Positions 9,076 to 17,490 are shown, counted from the first letter of the stretch. The stretch is DNA of 64,000 bases from Reyranella sp. (GCF_004296935.1 NZ_SCVH01000021.1:62001-126000), one strand, 5' to 3'. Notes: generated by a model from the sequence alone, not told the origin. Numbers and translations are program-made.

Positions 9076-9195
9076 TTCCGACCGGTCAAGTTGCAGTGGA
9101 CCGCCCTTCGGAACTGGCCGATCGCGGCCTTCTCTGGCGGTCTGTCAGGAGAAGGGGCATTGTCACGTCAAGCAATCCACCAGGAGGGGACGACC

Positions 9196-9966
9196 GTGCG
9201 ACCGAATAAAATCAAGCAAATGTGGCGTGAAAAGAAGACCGCGACGATGGGCTGGCTGTCCGTCGGGCACAGCTTCACCGCCGAGGTGATGGCGCGTCAG
9301 GGCGGCTTCGACTCCCTCTGCGTCGACCTCCAGCACGGCACCAGTGAATGGAACAACGTGCTGTCGATGCTGCAGGCGATCTCGCAGACCGACGTGACGC
9401 CGTTCGTGCGCGTCAACTGGAACAATCCCAACGACATCATGCGGGCGCTCGATCTCGGCGCCTACGGCATCATTGTGCCGCTGATCAACAACGCCAAGGA
9501 AGCCGCCGCCGCCGTGGCCGCCTGCCGCTTCCCACCGGTCGGCTTCCGCTCGAACGGCCCGATCCGGGCCGCGCAGTATGGCGGTTCCGACTACGTGGCC
9601 AACGCCAACGACGAGATCATCGTCATGGCGATGATCGAGACCAAGGAAGGCCTCGCCAACCTCGACGCGATCTGCGCCACCCCCGGACTCGACGCCGTCT
9701 ATATCGGCCCGGCCGACCTGTCGTTCGCGCTCGGCATGCCGCCGCGCGGCGACAATCCCGATCCGCTGCACATGGCGACCTGCGACAAGATCCTCGCGGC
9801 GGCGCACAAGGCCGGCATCAAGTGCGTCATGCACTGCGCCAGCGGCGCCTTCGCGGGCGGCGCGCTGAAGCGCGGCTTCGACATGGTGATGGTGACGTCC
9901 GACATCTCCTGCATGCTTGCGGGCGTAAAGAGAGAAATGGCGGAACTCAAGGCCAAGTCGGCCTGA
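9196..9966 (+). CDS. HpcH/HpaI aldolase family protein
   Basis: A 256-residue class II pyruvate aldolase. The catalytic set of HpaI is present at matching positions: His47 (DLQHG), Arg72 (PFVRVNW), metal ligand Glu148 (MIETKEGL) and Asp174 (IGPADLS). It would cleave or form 2-keto-4-hydroxy acids, releasing pyruvate or glyoxylate; the aldehyde partner is unknown. The start is a GTG with AGGAGG placed seven to eight bases upstream. The open frame continues far upstream only because of high GC. Eight bases separate its stop from the acyl-CoA ligase start, so the two form an operon. Confidence 0.9.
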   Translation: MRPNKIKQMWREKKTATMGWLSVGHSFTAEVMARQGGFDSLCVDLQHGTSEWNNVLSMLQAISQTDVTPFVRVNWNNPNDIMRALDLGAYGIIVPLINNAKEAAAAVAACRFPPVGFRSNGPIRAAQYGGSDYVANANDEIIVMAMIETKEGLANLDAICATPGLDAVYIGPADLSFALGMPPRGDNPDPLHMATCDKILAAAHKAGIKCVMHCASGAFAGGALKRGFDMVMVTSDISCMLAGVKREMAELKAKSA

Positions 9967-9974
9967 GGCTGGCG

Positions 9975-11603
9975 TTGCCCGAGATCAGGGACGATACGAC
10001 CATCGCCGCGGCGTTTGCCGCGGCGGTCGGCGCGCATGCCGGTCGTCCGTTCCTGGCCGTGCCGGCCAACGAAGAGCGCGGCTATCTGCCGTCGGGCTTC
10101 GAAATGTCGTACGGCGAGGCAGGCCAACGCGTCGAGGAACTGGCGGGACTCTACCGGCGGGCGGGCTACGGCGTCGGCCACCGCGTCGCGACGCTGCTGG
10201 AGAACCGGCCTGAGCACGTGCTTCACACGTTGGCGCTCAACACCATCGGCGTCTGCTGCGTGCCGATCAATCCGGACTACCGCGCCGCCGAGATCGCCTA
10301 TCTCATCGACCACAGCGAACCCGACCTCGTCCTGACCCTGGGGGCGCGACAGGCGTCGATCGGGGAGGCATTGGCGCAGAGCGTGCACCGGCCGCGCGTG
10401 GTCGTATCGGAGGAGATTGCCGGATCGCTGGAGAAGGTGGCGCACCCGGCACGCGACACGCGACCCGTCCCCGAGACGCCGGCCAGCATTCTGTACACTT
10501 CCGGCACGACGGGCCGTCCCAAAGGGTGCGTCCTGTCCCATGGCTACGAGGTGGCCTGCGGTGCCTGGTACGCCTCTCTTGGCGGCGTGGCCGGGCTGCG
10601 CACGGGCGAAGACCGCATCTACAATCCGTTGCCGCTCTATCATGCGAACGCCGGCGTCGTGTCGCTGATGGGCGCCATCCTGACGGGCAACTGCCAGATC
10701 CAGCCCGATCGCTTCCATCCGCAGCGCTGGTGGCGGGAGGTCGCCGAGACCGGCGCCACCATCGTTCACTATCTCGGAGTGATCGCGCCGGTGCTGCTGA
10801 AGCTCGCGCCCGGCGAGTATGAGCGGCGCCACAAGGTCCGCTTCGGAATCGGCGCCGGCATCGAGCCCGAGCTGCACGCGGCCTTCGAGCAGCGCTTCGG
10901 CTTTCCCATGATCGAGCTCTGGGGCATGACGGAGATGGTGCGCGTGCTGGGCGACACCGCCCCGCCGCGTCAGGTCGGCACGCGCGCCTTCGGTCGCGCC
11001 GTGCCGGGTGTAGAAGTTCGCGTCGTCGATGACGCCGATCGCGACGTCGCCGACGGCCAGCCCGGCGAGATGCTGGTGCGCCACTCGGCGGAGACACCGC
11101 GCCGCGGCTGCTTCTCCGGCTATCTCAAGGACGAGGCGGCGACCGAAGCCGCCTGGAAGGGCGGCTGGTTCCACACCGGCGACGTGGTGTGGCGCGGGCC
11201 GGACGGCATGCTGCATTTCGTCGAGCGCAAGAAGAACATCATCCGTCGCTCGGGCGAGAACATTGCGGCGGCCGAGGTCGAGGCCGTGCTGCTCACGCAT
11301 CCCGACGTGCAGCAGGTGGCCGTGATGGCGGTGAAGGACGAGATGCGCGACGAGGAGGTGCTGGCCTGCATCGTGCTCAAGCGCGAGATGGCGGAGAACG
11401 AGGCGGCGACGACGCTGTTCCACCATTGCAACGAGCGCCTCGCCTACTACAAGCCGCCCGGCTGGGTCCACATCGTGCAAAGCCTGCCCACCACCGGCAC
11501 GCAGAAGATCCAGAAGCACAGTATCTATCCCGCCGGCACCGATCCGCGCACCCTGCCAGGGATCATCGACCTGCGCGCCTTGAAGCGCCGCCAGCATGGA
11601 TGA
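9975..11603 (+). CDS. AMP-dependent acyl-CoA synthetase/ligase
   Basis: A 542-residue ANL-superfamily ligase that would activate a carboxylic acid to its CoA thioester through an acyl-AMP. Visible motifs are the phosphate loop YTSGTTGRPKG, PLYHANAG, the adenine motif ELWGMTEM, the HTGDVVW aspartate, and the hinge ERKKNIIRRSGENI. The family includes carnitine/crotonobetaine CoA ligase (CaiC) and medium-chain ligases; the substrate is unknown. The start is probably the TTG at 9975 (LPEIRDDTT), since no ATG lies near the expected N-terminus; this is uncertain by a few codons. It follows the aldolase closely. Confidence 0.88.
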   Translation: MPEIRDDTTIAAAFAAAVGAHAGRPFLAVPANEERGYLPSGFEMSYGEAGQRVEELAGLYRRAGYGVGHRVATLLENRPEHVLHTLALNTIGVCCVPINPDYRAAEIAYLIDHSEPDLVLTLGARQASIGEALAQSVHRPRVVVSEEIAGSLEKVAHPARDTRPVPETPASILYTSGTTGRPKGCVLSHGYEVACGAWYASLGGVAGLRTGEDRIYNPLPLYHANAGVVSLMGAILTGNCQIQPDRFHPQRWWREVAETGATIVHYLGVIAPVLLKLAPGEYERRHKVRFGIGAGIEPELHAAFEQRFGFPMIELWGMTEMVRVLGDTAPPRQVGTRAFGRAVPGVEVRVVDDADRDVADGQPGEMLVRHSAETPRRGCFSGYLKDEAATEAAWKGGWFHTGDVVWRGPDGMLHFVERKKNIIRRSGENIAAAEVEAVLLTHPDVQQVAVMAVKDEMRDEEVLACIVLKREMAENEAATTLFHHCNERLAYYKPPGWVHIVQSLPTTGTQKIQKHSIYPAGTDPRTLPGIIDLRALKRRQHG

Positions 11604-11605
11604 CT

Positions 11606-11697
11606 CCTCCCCCGTCTCGGGGGAGGTGGCCGTAGGCCGGAGGGGGTCATGACCCCATCGCCCTCGTAAGACGAGGGCACTTTCCCTTCGCGGAGTC
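11606..11697. repeat. Cluster of short palindromes (REP-like element or bidirectional terminator)
   Basis: Four compact inverted repeats occupy the gap between two convergent genes. The first has a 9-bp stem (CCTCCCCCG, loop TCT) at 11606-11626. It is followed by a 14-bp perfect palindrome (GGGGTCATGACCCC), an 8-bp stem (GCCCTCGT, loop AAG) and a 10-bp stem (CCCTTCGCGG, loop AGT). No long T-tract follows any of them. The arrangement resembles extragenic palindromic repeats of alphaproteobacteria and could also end transcription of both genes. Confidence 0.65.
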
Positions 11698-11718
11698 CGC
11701 GAAGGGGAAGAAAATGAG

Positions 11719-12918
11719 CTACTGCTGTAGTACGCCGAGCGCTTTCAACCGCCCGATCTCGTCGGCCGAGTAGCCGGCATCGCGCAGTACCGTTTCCGAA
11801 TGCTGGCCGACCGCGGGCGCGCGGCGCGGGGCGACCTTGGTTGCACCGTCGATGTGGAACGGGCTCGACACGGTGAGGCCGGCGCCGTCGGCGAAGGGAA
11901 CCAGGGCGCCGATCTCGCGCGACTGCGGATCGTCGGCGGCCTCGTCGACGGTGAACACGGCGCCGAAGGTGACGCCGGCCGCTTCGAGGATCGGCTTCCA
12001 GGCCGCGAGGTCGCGCCGGGCGAAGATCCCGTCGAGGATTTCGGTCAATGCCTTGTGGTTGGCGCGCCGCGCCAGCTGGGTGGCGAAGCGCTCATCCTGA
12101 GCCAGATGCTCGGCGTCGATCGCTTTTAGGAAGCTCGCCAGCTGACGCGCCTCGTTGTGCAGCGCCATCAGGAACCAGCGTCCGTCGCGACAGCGATAGT
12201 GGTTGGCGAGCGCACTCGGCGTCTCGGTCCGGGGCGGTCGGTGCCGGACGTGCTCGCCGAACAAGCGGTTCTGCACGAAGCAGCCGTTCGCCCACAGGCC
12301 GTTCTGCAGCAGCGAGGTCTGCGCGACGCCGCCCAATCCGGTGCGCTCGCGCCGGTAGAGCGCCGTCGCGATGGCGGCATAGAGCGCCGTCGCCGTCGGG
12401 TGGTCGCCCATGCCCGGCATGGAGCGCACCGGCTCGGTCTCGGTGTTGGCCCGCACCATGTCCATTAGTCCCGTGCGCGCCCAGTAGGCGGTGGCGTCGA
12501 AGCCGGTCCGGGCCGCCTCCTCGCCGGTCTCGCCATAGGCCGTGATCGAGCCATAGACGAGGCGCGGGTTGATCGCGAGCAGGTCGGTGGCGGCGATCTT
12601 CAGGCGTTCGCGCACCGGAAGCGGGAAGTTGGTGATGAAGACGTCGGTCGAGCCGATCAGGCGGTTGAGAACGCCAAGCCCCTCGGCGTGCTTGAGATCG
12701 ATGGCCAGGCTGCGCTTGTTGCGGGCGGTCAACTGCCACCAGTAGTCCGTGACCTTGCCGGGCACCGGCGCCGACGCCCGCCACGGATCGCCGGCGCCCG
12801 GCGGCTCGATCTTGATGACCTCGGCGCCGAAGTCCGAGAGGATCGTTGCCGCTGCCGGCCCGGCGATCCAGCTCGCGCAATCGATGACCCTGAGGCCCGC
12901 GAATATTCCATCAGCCAT
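11719..12918 (-). CDS. CaiB/BaiF family CoA-transferase
   Basis: A 399-residue class III CoA-transferase. It opens with the family's N-terminal motif (GLRVIDCASWIAGPAAATIL, FGAEVIKIEPP) and has the probable catalytic Asp141 in TGFDATAYWA. These enzymes move CoA between an acyl-CoA donor and a carboxylate acceptor through a glutamyl/aspartyl-CoA anhydride. The start MADGIF at 12918 gives the family's normal length; upstream in-frame Mets would add unconserved sequence. It converges with the acyl-CoA ligase and is divergent from the thiolase-like gene, so a shared CoA pathway is likely though the substrate is unknown. Confidence 0.9.
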   Translation of the reverse strand: MADGIFAGLRVIDCASWIAGPAAATILSDFGAEVIKIEPPGAGDPWRASAPVPGKVTDYWWQLTARNKRSLAIDLKHAEGLGVLNRLIGSTDVFITNFPLPVRERLKIAATDLLAINPRLVYGSITAYGETGEEAARTGFDATAYWARTGLMDMVRANTETEPVRSMPGMGDHPTATALYAAIATALYRRERTGLGGVAQTSLLQNGLWANGCFVQNRLFGEHVRHRPPRTETPSALANHYRCRDGRWFLMALHNEARQLASFLKAIDAEHLAQDERFATQLARRANHKALTEILDGIFARRDLAAWKPILEAAGVTFGAVFTVDEAADDPQSREIGALVPFADGAGLTVSSPFHIDGATKVAPRRAPAVGQHSETVLRDAGYSADEIGRLKALGVLQQ

Positions 12919-13079
12919 CCGACGCATCCTTGTTAGGTGGCCGATCATGCCATTCGGGGCAGGCCCTATACCACGCCGTCGGCACCAAAGCCGCGATGCG
13001 GCTCGGCGGCGCGAGAGGGCAGACGCCTTCCCGACACCGTCGTATCGTGGCGTCCTGCGCGCCATCGAAGGGGAACGCC

Positions 13080-14336
13080 ATGACGATGCCGGCCGAGACC
13101 GATGCCACCAGCCCAAAACATCTGCGCGACAAGTACGCCATCGTCGGTGTCGGCGAGACGACTTATACGCGCGGCTCAGGCAAGACGACGCGCGCGCTCG
13201 GCACCTGGGCGGTGAGGAACGCCATCGAGGATGCCGGCCTGAAACCGTCCGACGTCGATGGCATCTTGTCTTACCAGTCCAGAGATTCGACCTTCTCCAC
13301 CTTCATCGCCGGCGATCTCGGCATCCGGCCCAACTTCTACATGGACGTGTTCGGCGGCGGCTCCTCGACCGAGGCACTGGTCGGCATGGCGATGGGGCTG
13401 ATCGAGGCCGGCATGTGCAAGGTCGTGGTGATCTTCCGCGCCATGAACGGTTTTAGCCAGGTCCGTATCGGCGGCACCGGCGCACGCGCGGTGGCGCCCG
13501 TCTCGGGCGACATGCTGCACAGCCGCGCCTACGGCTGGCAGAGCGCCGGCCAGATGTTCAGCCTCACCTTCATGCGCCACATGTACGACTACGGCACGCG
13601 ACCCGAGCAGGTCGCCGCGGTGAAGGCGATCCATTCCGAGCACGCCTCGAACAATCCCAAGGCCTTCTACAAGCAGCGCTTCACCGTCGAGGACGTGCTC
13701 AAGAGCCGGATCATCTGCAAGCCGCTGCATCTCCTCGACTGTTGTGTCGAAACCGACAACGGCACGGCCCTGGTCGTCACCAGCGCCGAGCGCGCCCGGG
13801 ATTGTCGCCATCCGCGGACGCTGATCCGGGGCGTGGTGGGGCGCTGCAACAAGCCGCGCACCGACATGCACTACCAGCACGGGCCGATCTCCACCGTCGC
13901 CGGCAAGTATGCGCGCGAGATCCTGTGGCCCAATGCCGGCGTCGGGCCCGAGGACGTCGACATCACGGGCTCCTACGATGCCTTCACCTTCACCACCATG
14001 CTGCAGCTCGAGGATTACGGCTTCTGCAAGAAGGGCGACGGCGGGCAATACGTCAGCGACGGCACGATCCGACTCGGCGGCCGGCGGCCCAACAACACCA
14101 GCGGCGGCCATCTCTGCGAGGGTTATACGCACGGCCTCAACATGGTGATCGAGAACGTGCGCCAGCTCCGCCACGACGCCGATGATTCCTGTCCCATGGG
14201 GCCCGACGGCAAGCGCCGCCACACCTACGACTACCGCGAGGGCGGCTGCCGCCAGGTGAAGAAGTGCGAGGTGTCGGCCAACATGGGCTGGGCCAATCCG
14301 GGCACCGGGTCGGCCATGGTCATGCGGAACGAGTAG
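13080..14336 (+). CDS. Thiolase-like (lipid-transfer protein type) enzyme
   Basis: A 418-residue thiolase-fold protein: AIVGVGETTYTRG at residues 20-31, MDVFGGGSSTEALVG at 88-102 and a C-terminal GGHLCEGYTHG. The position where biosynthetic and degradative thiolases carry the nucleophilic Cys is occupied by Gly/Ser (GGGSS, 92-96). Such proteins, paired with a DUF35 partner, are known from SCP2/Ltp2-type steroid side-chain retroaldolases rather than true thiolases. The DUF35 gene follows 10 bp later, supporting a heteromeric lyase; the substrate is unknown. The ATG has a GGGGA site five bases upstream. Confidence 0.88.
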   Translation: MTMPAETDATSPKHLRDKYAIVGVGETTYTRGSGKTTRALGTWAVRNAIEDAGLKPSDVDGILSYQSRDSTFSTFIAGDLGIRPNFYMDVFGGGSSTEALVGMAMGLIEAGMCKVVVIFRAMNGFSQVRIGGTGARAVAPVSGDMLHSRAYGWQSAGQMFSLTFMRHMYDYGTRPEQVAAVKAIHSEHASNNPKAFYKQRFTVEDVLKSRIICKPLHLLDCCVETDNGTALVVTSAERARDCRHPRTLIRGVVGRCNKPRTDMHYQHGPISTVAGKYAREILWPNAGVGPEDVDITGSYDAFTFTTMLQLEDYGFCKKGDGGQYVSDGTIRLGGRRPNNTSGGHLCEGYTHGLNMVIENVRQLRHDADDSCPMGPDGKRRHTYDYREGGCRQVKKCEVSANMGWANPGTGSAMVMRNE

Positions 14337-14346
14337 GGGGCGGACC

Positions 14347-14868
14347 ATGGCGACACAAGCGACCTATCTCGGCATGCCACTCGACCTCAACGATCTCGAT
14401 GTCGAGAACGTGGCCTACTTCAAGCATTGCGCGGCGCACGATTTCCATCTGCAGAAGTGCGGCATCTGCGGCCTGCTGCGCTATCCGCCGACCACGGCGT
14501 GCCCGTGGTGCGCCAGTCCCAGGTCCGACTGGGTCAAGGTCGAAGGCAAGGGCGAGGTGCACTCCTACAGCGAGGTCCACCACGCCATCCAGCCGGCCTT
14601 CAAGGCGCACACGCCGTACCTGATCCTGCTGGTCGACCTCGACACGCAGAAGGGCCATCCGACCGAGCACGAGTCGCTGCGCGTCGTCGGCAACCTCACG
14701 ACACCGGACGGCAAGCTGGCGCCGCCCGACATGGTGCGCCGCGTCGGCATCGGCACGCGGGTGCGCATGGTGTTCAGCGACGTGGCGCCGGGCCTGGCGA
14801 TCCCGCAATGGACCATCGACGAGGGCGCCGCCCAGCCGGCGAAGCCCTGGCGCTATCCCCAGGAGTGA
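14347..14868 (+). CDS. DUF35 OB-fold/zinc-ribbon protein, partner of the thiolase-like enzyme
   Basis: A 173-residue acyl-CoA-associated OB-fold protein. An N-terminal rubredoxin-like zinc ribbon uses C38-x2-C41 and C52-x2-C55; the OB-fold follows with the typical GEVHSYSEVHH strand. DUF35 proteins bind thiolase-like partners and are needed for their activity, as in Ltp2-ChsH2 complexes. The gene begins 10 bp after the thiolase-like gene, so the two are certainly co-transcribed. No other function is apparent. Confidence 0.9.
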   Translation: MATQATYLGMPLDLNDLDVENVAYFKHCAAHDFHLQKCGICGLLRYPPTTACPWCASPRSDWVKVEGKGEVHSYSEVHHAIQPAFKAHTPYLILLVDLDTQKGHPTEHESLRVVGNLTTPDGKLAPPDMVRRVGIGTRVRMVFSDVAPGLAIPQWTIDEGAAQPAKPWRYPQE

Positions 14869-14889
14869 TTGCGCGCGGAAGTATTCTGC

Positions 14890-15216
14890 TCAATGAGCGG
14901 CTGCGGAAAGTTCCTCTGCGACCTCGACGATTTCGCGCGTGCGCGTGACCTCGGTTCCCCAGAAGTGGTCGAACTCGGCGATCTGGCCGGCCAGTGCTTC
15001 CGAGTCGAGGATGGCCTCGGCCTCCTCGACGCTGGGGAATTCGTAGAGTGCCAGATGTACCAGCGGATTGGTCCGGCTCCAGCAGCGCCAGGCCCGTTGC
15101 GCCCGGAAGGCGCGGAGCGCCGATGGAAGATGTTCGGTCCGGTACCAATCGTCGAACTTCCGCCGGTCGGACAGGTTGTTCAGTCTGGCCCGAACGATGA
15201 GAACGGCTGTAGCCAC
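14890..15216 (-). CDS. Small dimeric alpha/beta-barrel (EthD-like) protein
   Basis: A 108-residue protein with the pattern of EthD/ferredoxin-like dimeric alpha-beta barrel proteins: an N-terminal strand (TAVLIVRA), the motif FDDWYRTEHLPSALRAF with its conserved W-x3-H-L-P, and a late strand (LALYEFPSVEEAEAIL). Relatives assist in ring cleavage or degradation of aromatics or ethers, or have no known role. The GTG at 15216 is chosen because AGGAG lies six bases upstream; another GTG two codons earlier is too close to that site. It converges with the DUF35 gene. Confidence 0.75.
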   Translation of the reverse strand: MATAVLIVRARLNNLSDRRKFDDWYRTEHLPSALRAFRAQRAWRCWSRTNPLVHLALYEFPSVEEAEAILDSEALAGQIAEFDHFWGTEVTRTREIVEVAEELSAAAH

Positions 15217-15359
15217 GAGCACCTCCTGGTCGGTCTGGACGTCAGGAAACGGTACGCACGCGGAGAGGGCTTCTTGCCGTCAAAGCATAGGCGCGCAGCC
15301 GACGCGCCGTCACCCTGTCAATCGGGCGCCCGGCTGACCGGATTGCAGCAAGATTGGTG

Positions 15360-15770
15360 TCAGCGGTTTCGGAACGCCTCGGCCAGGCGCAGGAACGCCG
15401 CATCGAGGGGCGTCCGCATTTCGGCCGGCACCCCGCAGTCTTCCAGGGCCCGGCGCATGCACATCATCCATTCGTCGCGCTCGGCCGGGCCGATGGCGAA
15501 GGGCCGGTGCGCGGACATGATGCACTTGTGGTCCGGCCGCTGGAAGTAGAGCGGCGGGCCGCCCAGCCAGCCGCTCAGGAATTCGAACAGGCGGTCGCGC
15601 ACGGCGGAAAGATCGCCCGCGTGCAGGGCGCGAATGCGGGCGGCCTCGGGGGTGCTGTCCATGATGTCGTAGAAGCGATCGGCAATGCGCCGGACCATCG
15701 CCTCGCCGCCAACCAGCTGGTACGGGGTCGGCGGGCGGGCGGCTGTGGTCGGGGCTTCGGTGGAACTCAT
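15360..15770 (-). CDS. Group II truncated haemoglobin
   Basis: A 136-residue 2-on-2 globin of the trHbO group. It has the B-helix Phe33-Tyr34 (RFYDIMD), the E-helix LFEFLSGWLGGPPLY at 61-75, proximal His88 (AHRPFAIG) and the group-specific Trp101 (ERDEW). Such proteins bind O2, NO or peroxide and help under low oxygen or nitrosative stress. An FNR/FixK-type inverted repeat lies 34 bp before the start, consistent with oxygen- or NO-responsive control. It is transcribed divergently from the SDR gene. Confidence 0.93.
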   Translation of the reverse strand: MSSTEAPTTAARPPTPYQLVGGEAMVRRIADRFYDIMDSTPEAARIRALHAGDLSAVRDRLFEFLSGWLGGPPLYFQRPDHKCIMSAHRPFAIGPAERDEWMMCMRRALEDCGVPAEMRTPLDAAFLRLAEAFRNR

Positions 15771-15803
15771 GCGGCCAAAATAGAGACGCCTTGGTCCGCA
15801 ATC

Positions 15804-15817
15804 TTGATTTGGGTCAA
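15804..15817. promoter_or_regulatory. Candidate FNR/FixK/NnrR-type box
   Basis: TTGA-N6-TCAA sits in the 101-bp gap between the divergent haemoglobin and SDR genes. It fits the FixK/FNR-family consensus TTG(A/C)-N6-(T/G)CAA. It is 34 bp upstream of the haemoglobin ATG and 54 bp upstream of the SDR ATG, so it could govern either. The match is by eye and short, but its placement before a globin gene supports it. Confidence 0.5.
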
Positions 15818-15871
15818 TATCTCCCCTGACAGTGTCCAGGCGAACATCACGACCAGAAGAGGGAACACAAG

Positions 15872-16732
15872 ATGGCCAAAGATCCCGGGAGCAAGAGCAA
15901 GGGCAAGCCGGTCGCGGTGGTCGTGGGCGCCACGTCGAAATGGCAGTCCGATGGGCGCAACACCAAACTGGTCCATGGCAAGGCGGTGGACGACAGTGAC
16001 CTGCCGGTCGGCGTGCGCTGGGGCATCGGCGGTGCCATTGCCCAGAAGTTCGCGGCCGAGGGATTCTTCGTCGTGCTGACGACGCGCAGTGCGGCCAATG
16101 CGGCCGGCCTCGCCGCGGCGATCCGGGCGCAAGGCGGCGATTGCACGACCGTCGAGCTCGATCTTTCCAAGCAGGAGTCGGTCGCCGCGGCCTTCGCCAC
16201 GATCCGGAGCGAGGCGGGCGATCCGCATGTCCTGGTCTATAACGCGGGTTATCTCGAAGGCCGCGACCTGCCGCCCGAGAAGGAGCTGCTCGAACATATC
16301 CCGGTGGAAATGTTCGACACTGCCCAGCATATCGCGAGCCGCGGCCCTTTCCTCGTGGCCAAGGAAGTGCTGCCGGCGATGCGCAAGCGCGGCGAGGGCT
16401 CGTTCTTCTTTTCCAACAATTCGAGCTCGCTGCGTGGGCGCAAGCGGATGACGGGGCAGTCGCTCTATTATCCGCGGGTGATGATGCGCACGCTGGCGCA
16501 GGTGCTCACCGAGGAATATTCCGAGCATGGCGTGCATGTCGCCAACGTGGTGATCGATGGCCTGATCGATTCGCCCGGCACGCACGCCCTGCCGCGCGCC
16601 CGGCAGAACCCCGAGCAGGTGATGAACCCGGTGAAGATCGCCGAGGCATTCTACTACCTGCATACCCAGGATCGCTCGGTCTGGACGCACGAGCTGCAGC
16701 TGACGCCGTTCTCGACCAAGCCGAGTTACTGA
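15872..16732 (+). CDS. Atypical short-chain dehydrogenase/reductase with interrupted glycine motif
   Basis: A 286-residue Rossmann-fold protein recognisable by the NAG motif (124-126), SNNSSS (181-186) and the overall SDR order. Two features are odd. The nucleotide-binding glycine motif is split: GATS at 19-22 and GIGG at 51-54 are separated by 28 extra residues (rich in D, G and K), where normal SDRs have them adjacent. The YxxxK catalytic pair is incomplete: Tyr199/Tyr200 are present but the Lys four positions on is Val or Met. It may use its cofactor differently or be non-catalytic. It is divergent from the haemoglobin gene. Confidence 0.85.
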   Translation: MAKDPGSKSKGKPVAVVVGATSKWQSDGRNTKLVHGKAVDDSDLPVGVRWGIGGAIAQKFAAEGFFVVLTTRSAANAAGLAAAIRAQGGDCTTVELDLSKQESVAAAFATIRSEAGDPHVLVYNAGYLEGRDLPPEKELLEHIPVEMFDTAQHIASRGPFLVAKEVLPAMRKRGEGSFFFSNNSSSLRGRKRMTGQSLYYPRVMMRTLAQVLTEEYSEHGVHVANVVIDGLIDSPGTHALPRARQNPEQVMNPVKIAEAFYYLHTQDRSVWTHELQLTPFSTKPSY

Positions 16733-16743
16733 GGCGCCATGCG

Positions 16744-17490
16744 ATGAAGAGGATCGCGGCGCTGTTGGGTCTGGTGCTGGCGCTTGCGGCGCCCGTTGTC
16801 CCGACGGGAACGCGGGCGGCGAAACCCGTCGACATGCTGCTGGTGCTGGCTGCCGACGTCTCACGCAGCGTGACCGCGCCCAAGTTCAAGCTTCAGCGCG
16901 AGGGCGCAGCCGCCGCCGTCACGCATCCGGACGTGGTGAGGGCGATCACGTCGGGCCCGAACCGGCGCATCGCCGTGTGCTTCGTCGAATGGGCGACGGC
17001 CGGGCAGCACAATATCGTCATCGACTGGATGGTGATCGGAGACGCTGCCGCCGCGCGCGGCTTCGGCGACAGGCTGGTCGAGGCGCCGCGATCGTTTTCC
17101 GGCAGCACCTCGATCAGCAGCGCCATCGACTTCGCCGTGAGCCAGCTCGAGCGCGCGCCGTTCGCCTCGGAGCGGCGCGTCATCGATGTGTCCGGCGACG
17201 GCAACAACGTATCCGGCCGTTCGGTCACCGACGCCCGCGACGAGGCCGTGGCGAAGAACATCGTCATTAATGCCTTGGTGATCCTGACACCGCTCGCCGA
17301 ATCGTTCCGCCCGGATCACACGAATCCGCCGGGCGGGCTCGAGAAATACTTCCAGGACAACGTCATCGGCGGCCCCGGCGCCTTCACCGTCGTGGCCGAA
17401 GGACATGCCTCGTTCGGCCGGGCGCTCACCAAGAAGCTGATCCAGGAAATCGCCGGCCTGCCCCGTCCTCAGCTCGCGGCCGCGGAGTAG
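16744..17490 (+). CDS. DUF1194 exported von Willebrand A-like protein
   Basis: A 248-residue exported protein: signal peptide at residues 1-25 (MKRIAALLGLVLALAAPVVP, cleavage near TRAA), then a DUF1194 domain. The fold resembles a von Willebrand A domain with a MIDAS-like D38-V-S-R-S42 motif, followed by GSTSISSAIDFA and VIDVSGDGNNVSG. The family's function is unknown; the MIDAS layout suggests metal-dependent protein binding in the periplasm. It starts 11 bp after the SDR gene and is probably co-transcribed with it. Confidence 0.85.
   Translation: MKRIAALLGLVLALAAPVVPTGTRAAKPVDMLLVLAADVSRSVTAPKFKLQREGAAAAVTHPDVVRAITSGPNRRIAVCFVEWATAGQHNIVIDWMVIGDAAAARGFGDRLVEAPRSFSGSTSISSAIDFAVSQLERAPFASERRVIDVSGDGNNVSGRSVTDARDEAVAKNIVINALVILTPLAESFRPDHTNPPGGLEKYFQDNVIGGPGAFTVVAEGHASFGRALTKKLIQEIAGLPRPQLAAAE

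Noticed and set aside
8179..9195. Upstream extension of the HpaI aldolase frame by about 340 codons
   Set aside because: The extra part is antisense to the MFS gene and low complexity; the GTG at 9196 with AGGAGG gives the normal family length.
9699..11597. 632-codon open frame antisense to the acyl-CoA ligase
   Set aside because: No motif or start signal; shadow of the ligase gene, whose ANL motifs are intact.
15767..16864. 365-codon minus-strand frame over the SDR gene
   Set aside because: Composition is a codon mirror of the SDR, and the SDR has the recognisable motifs.
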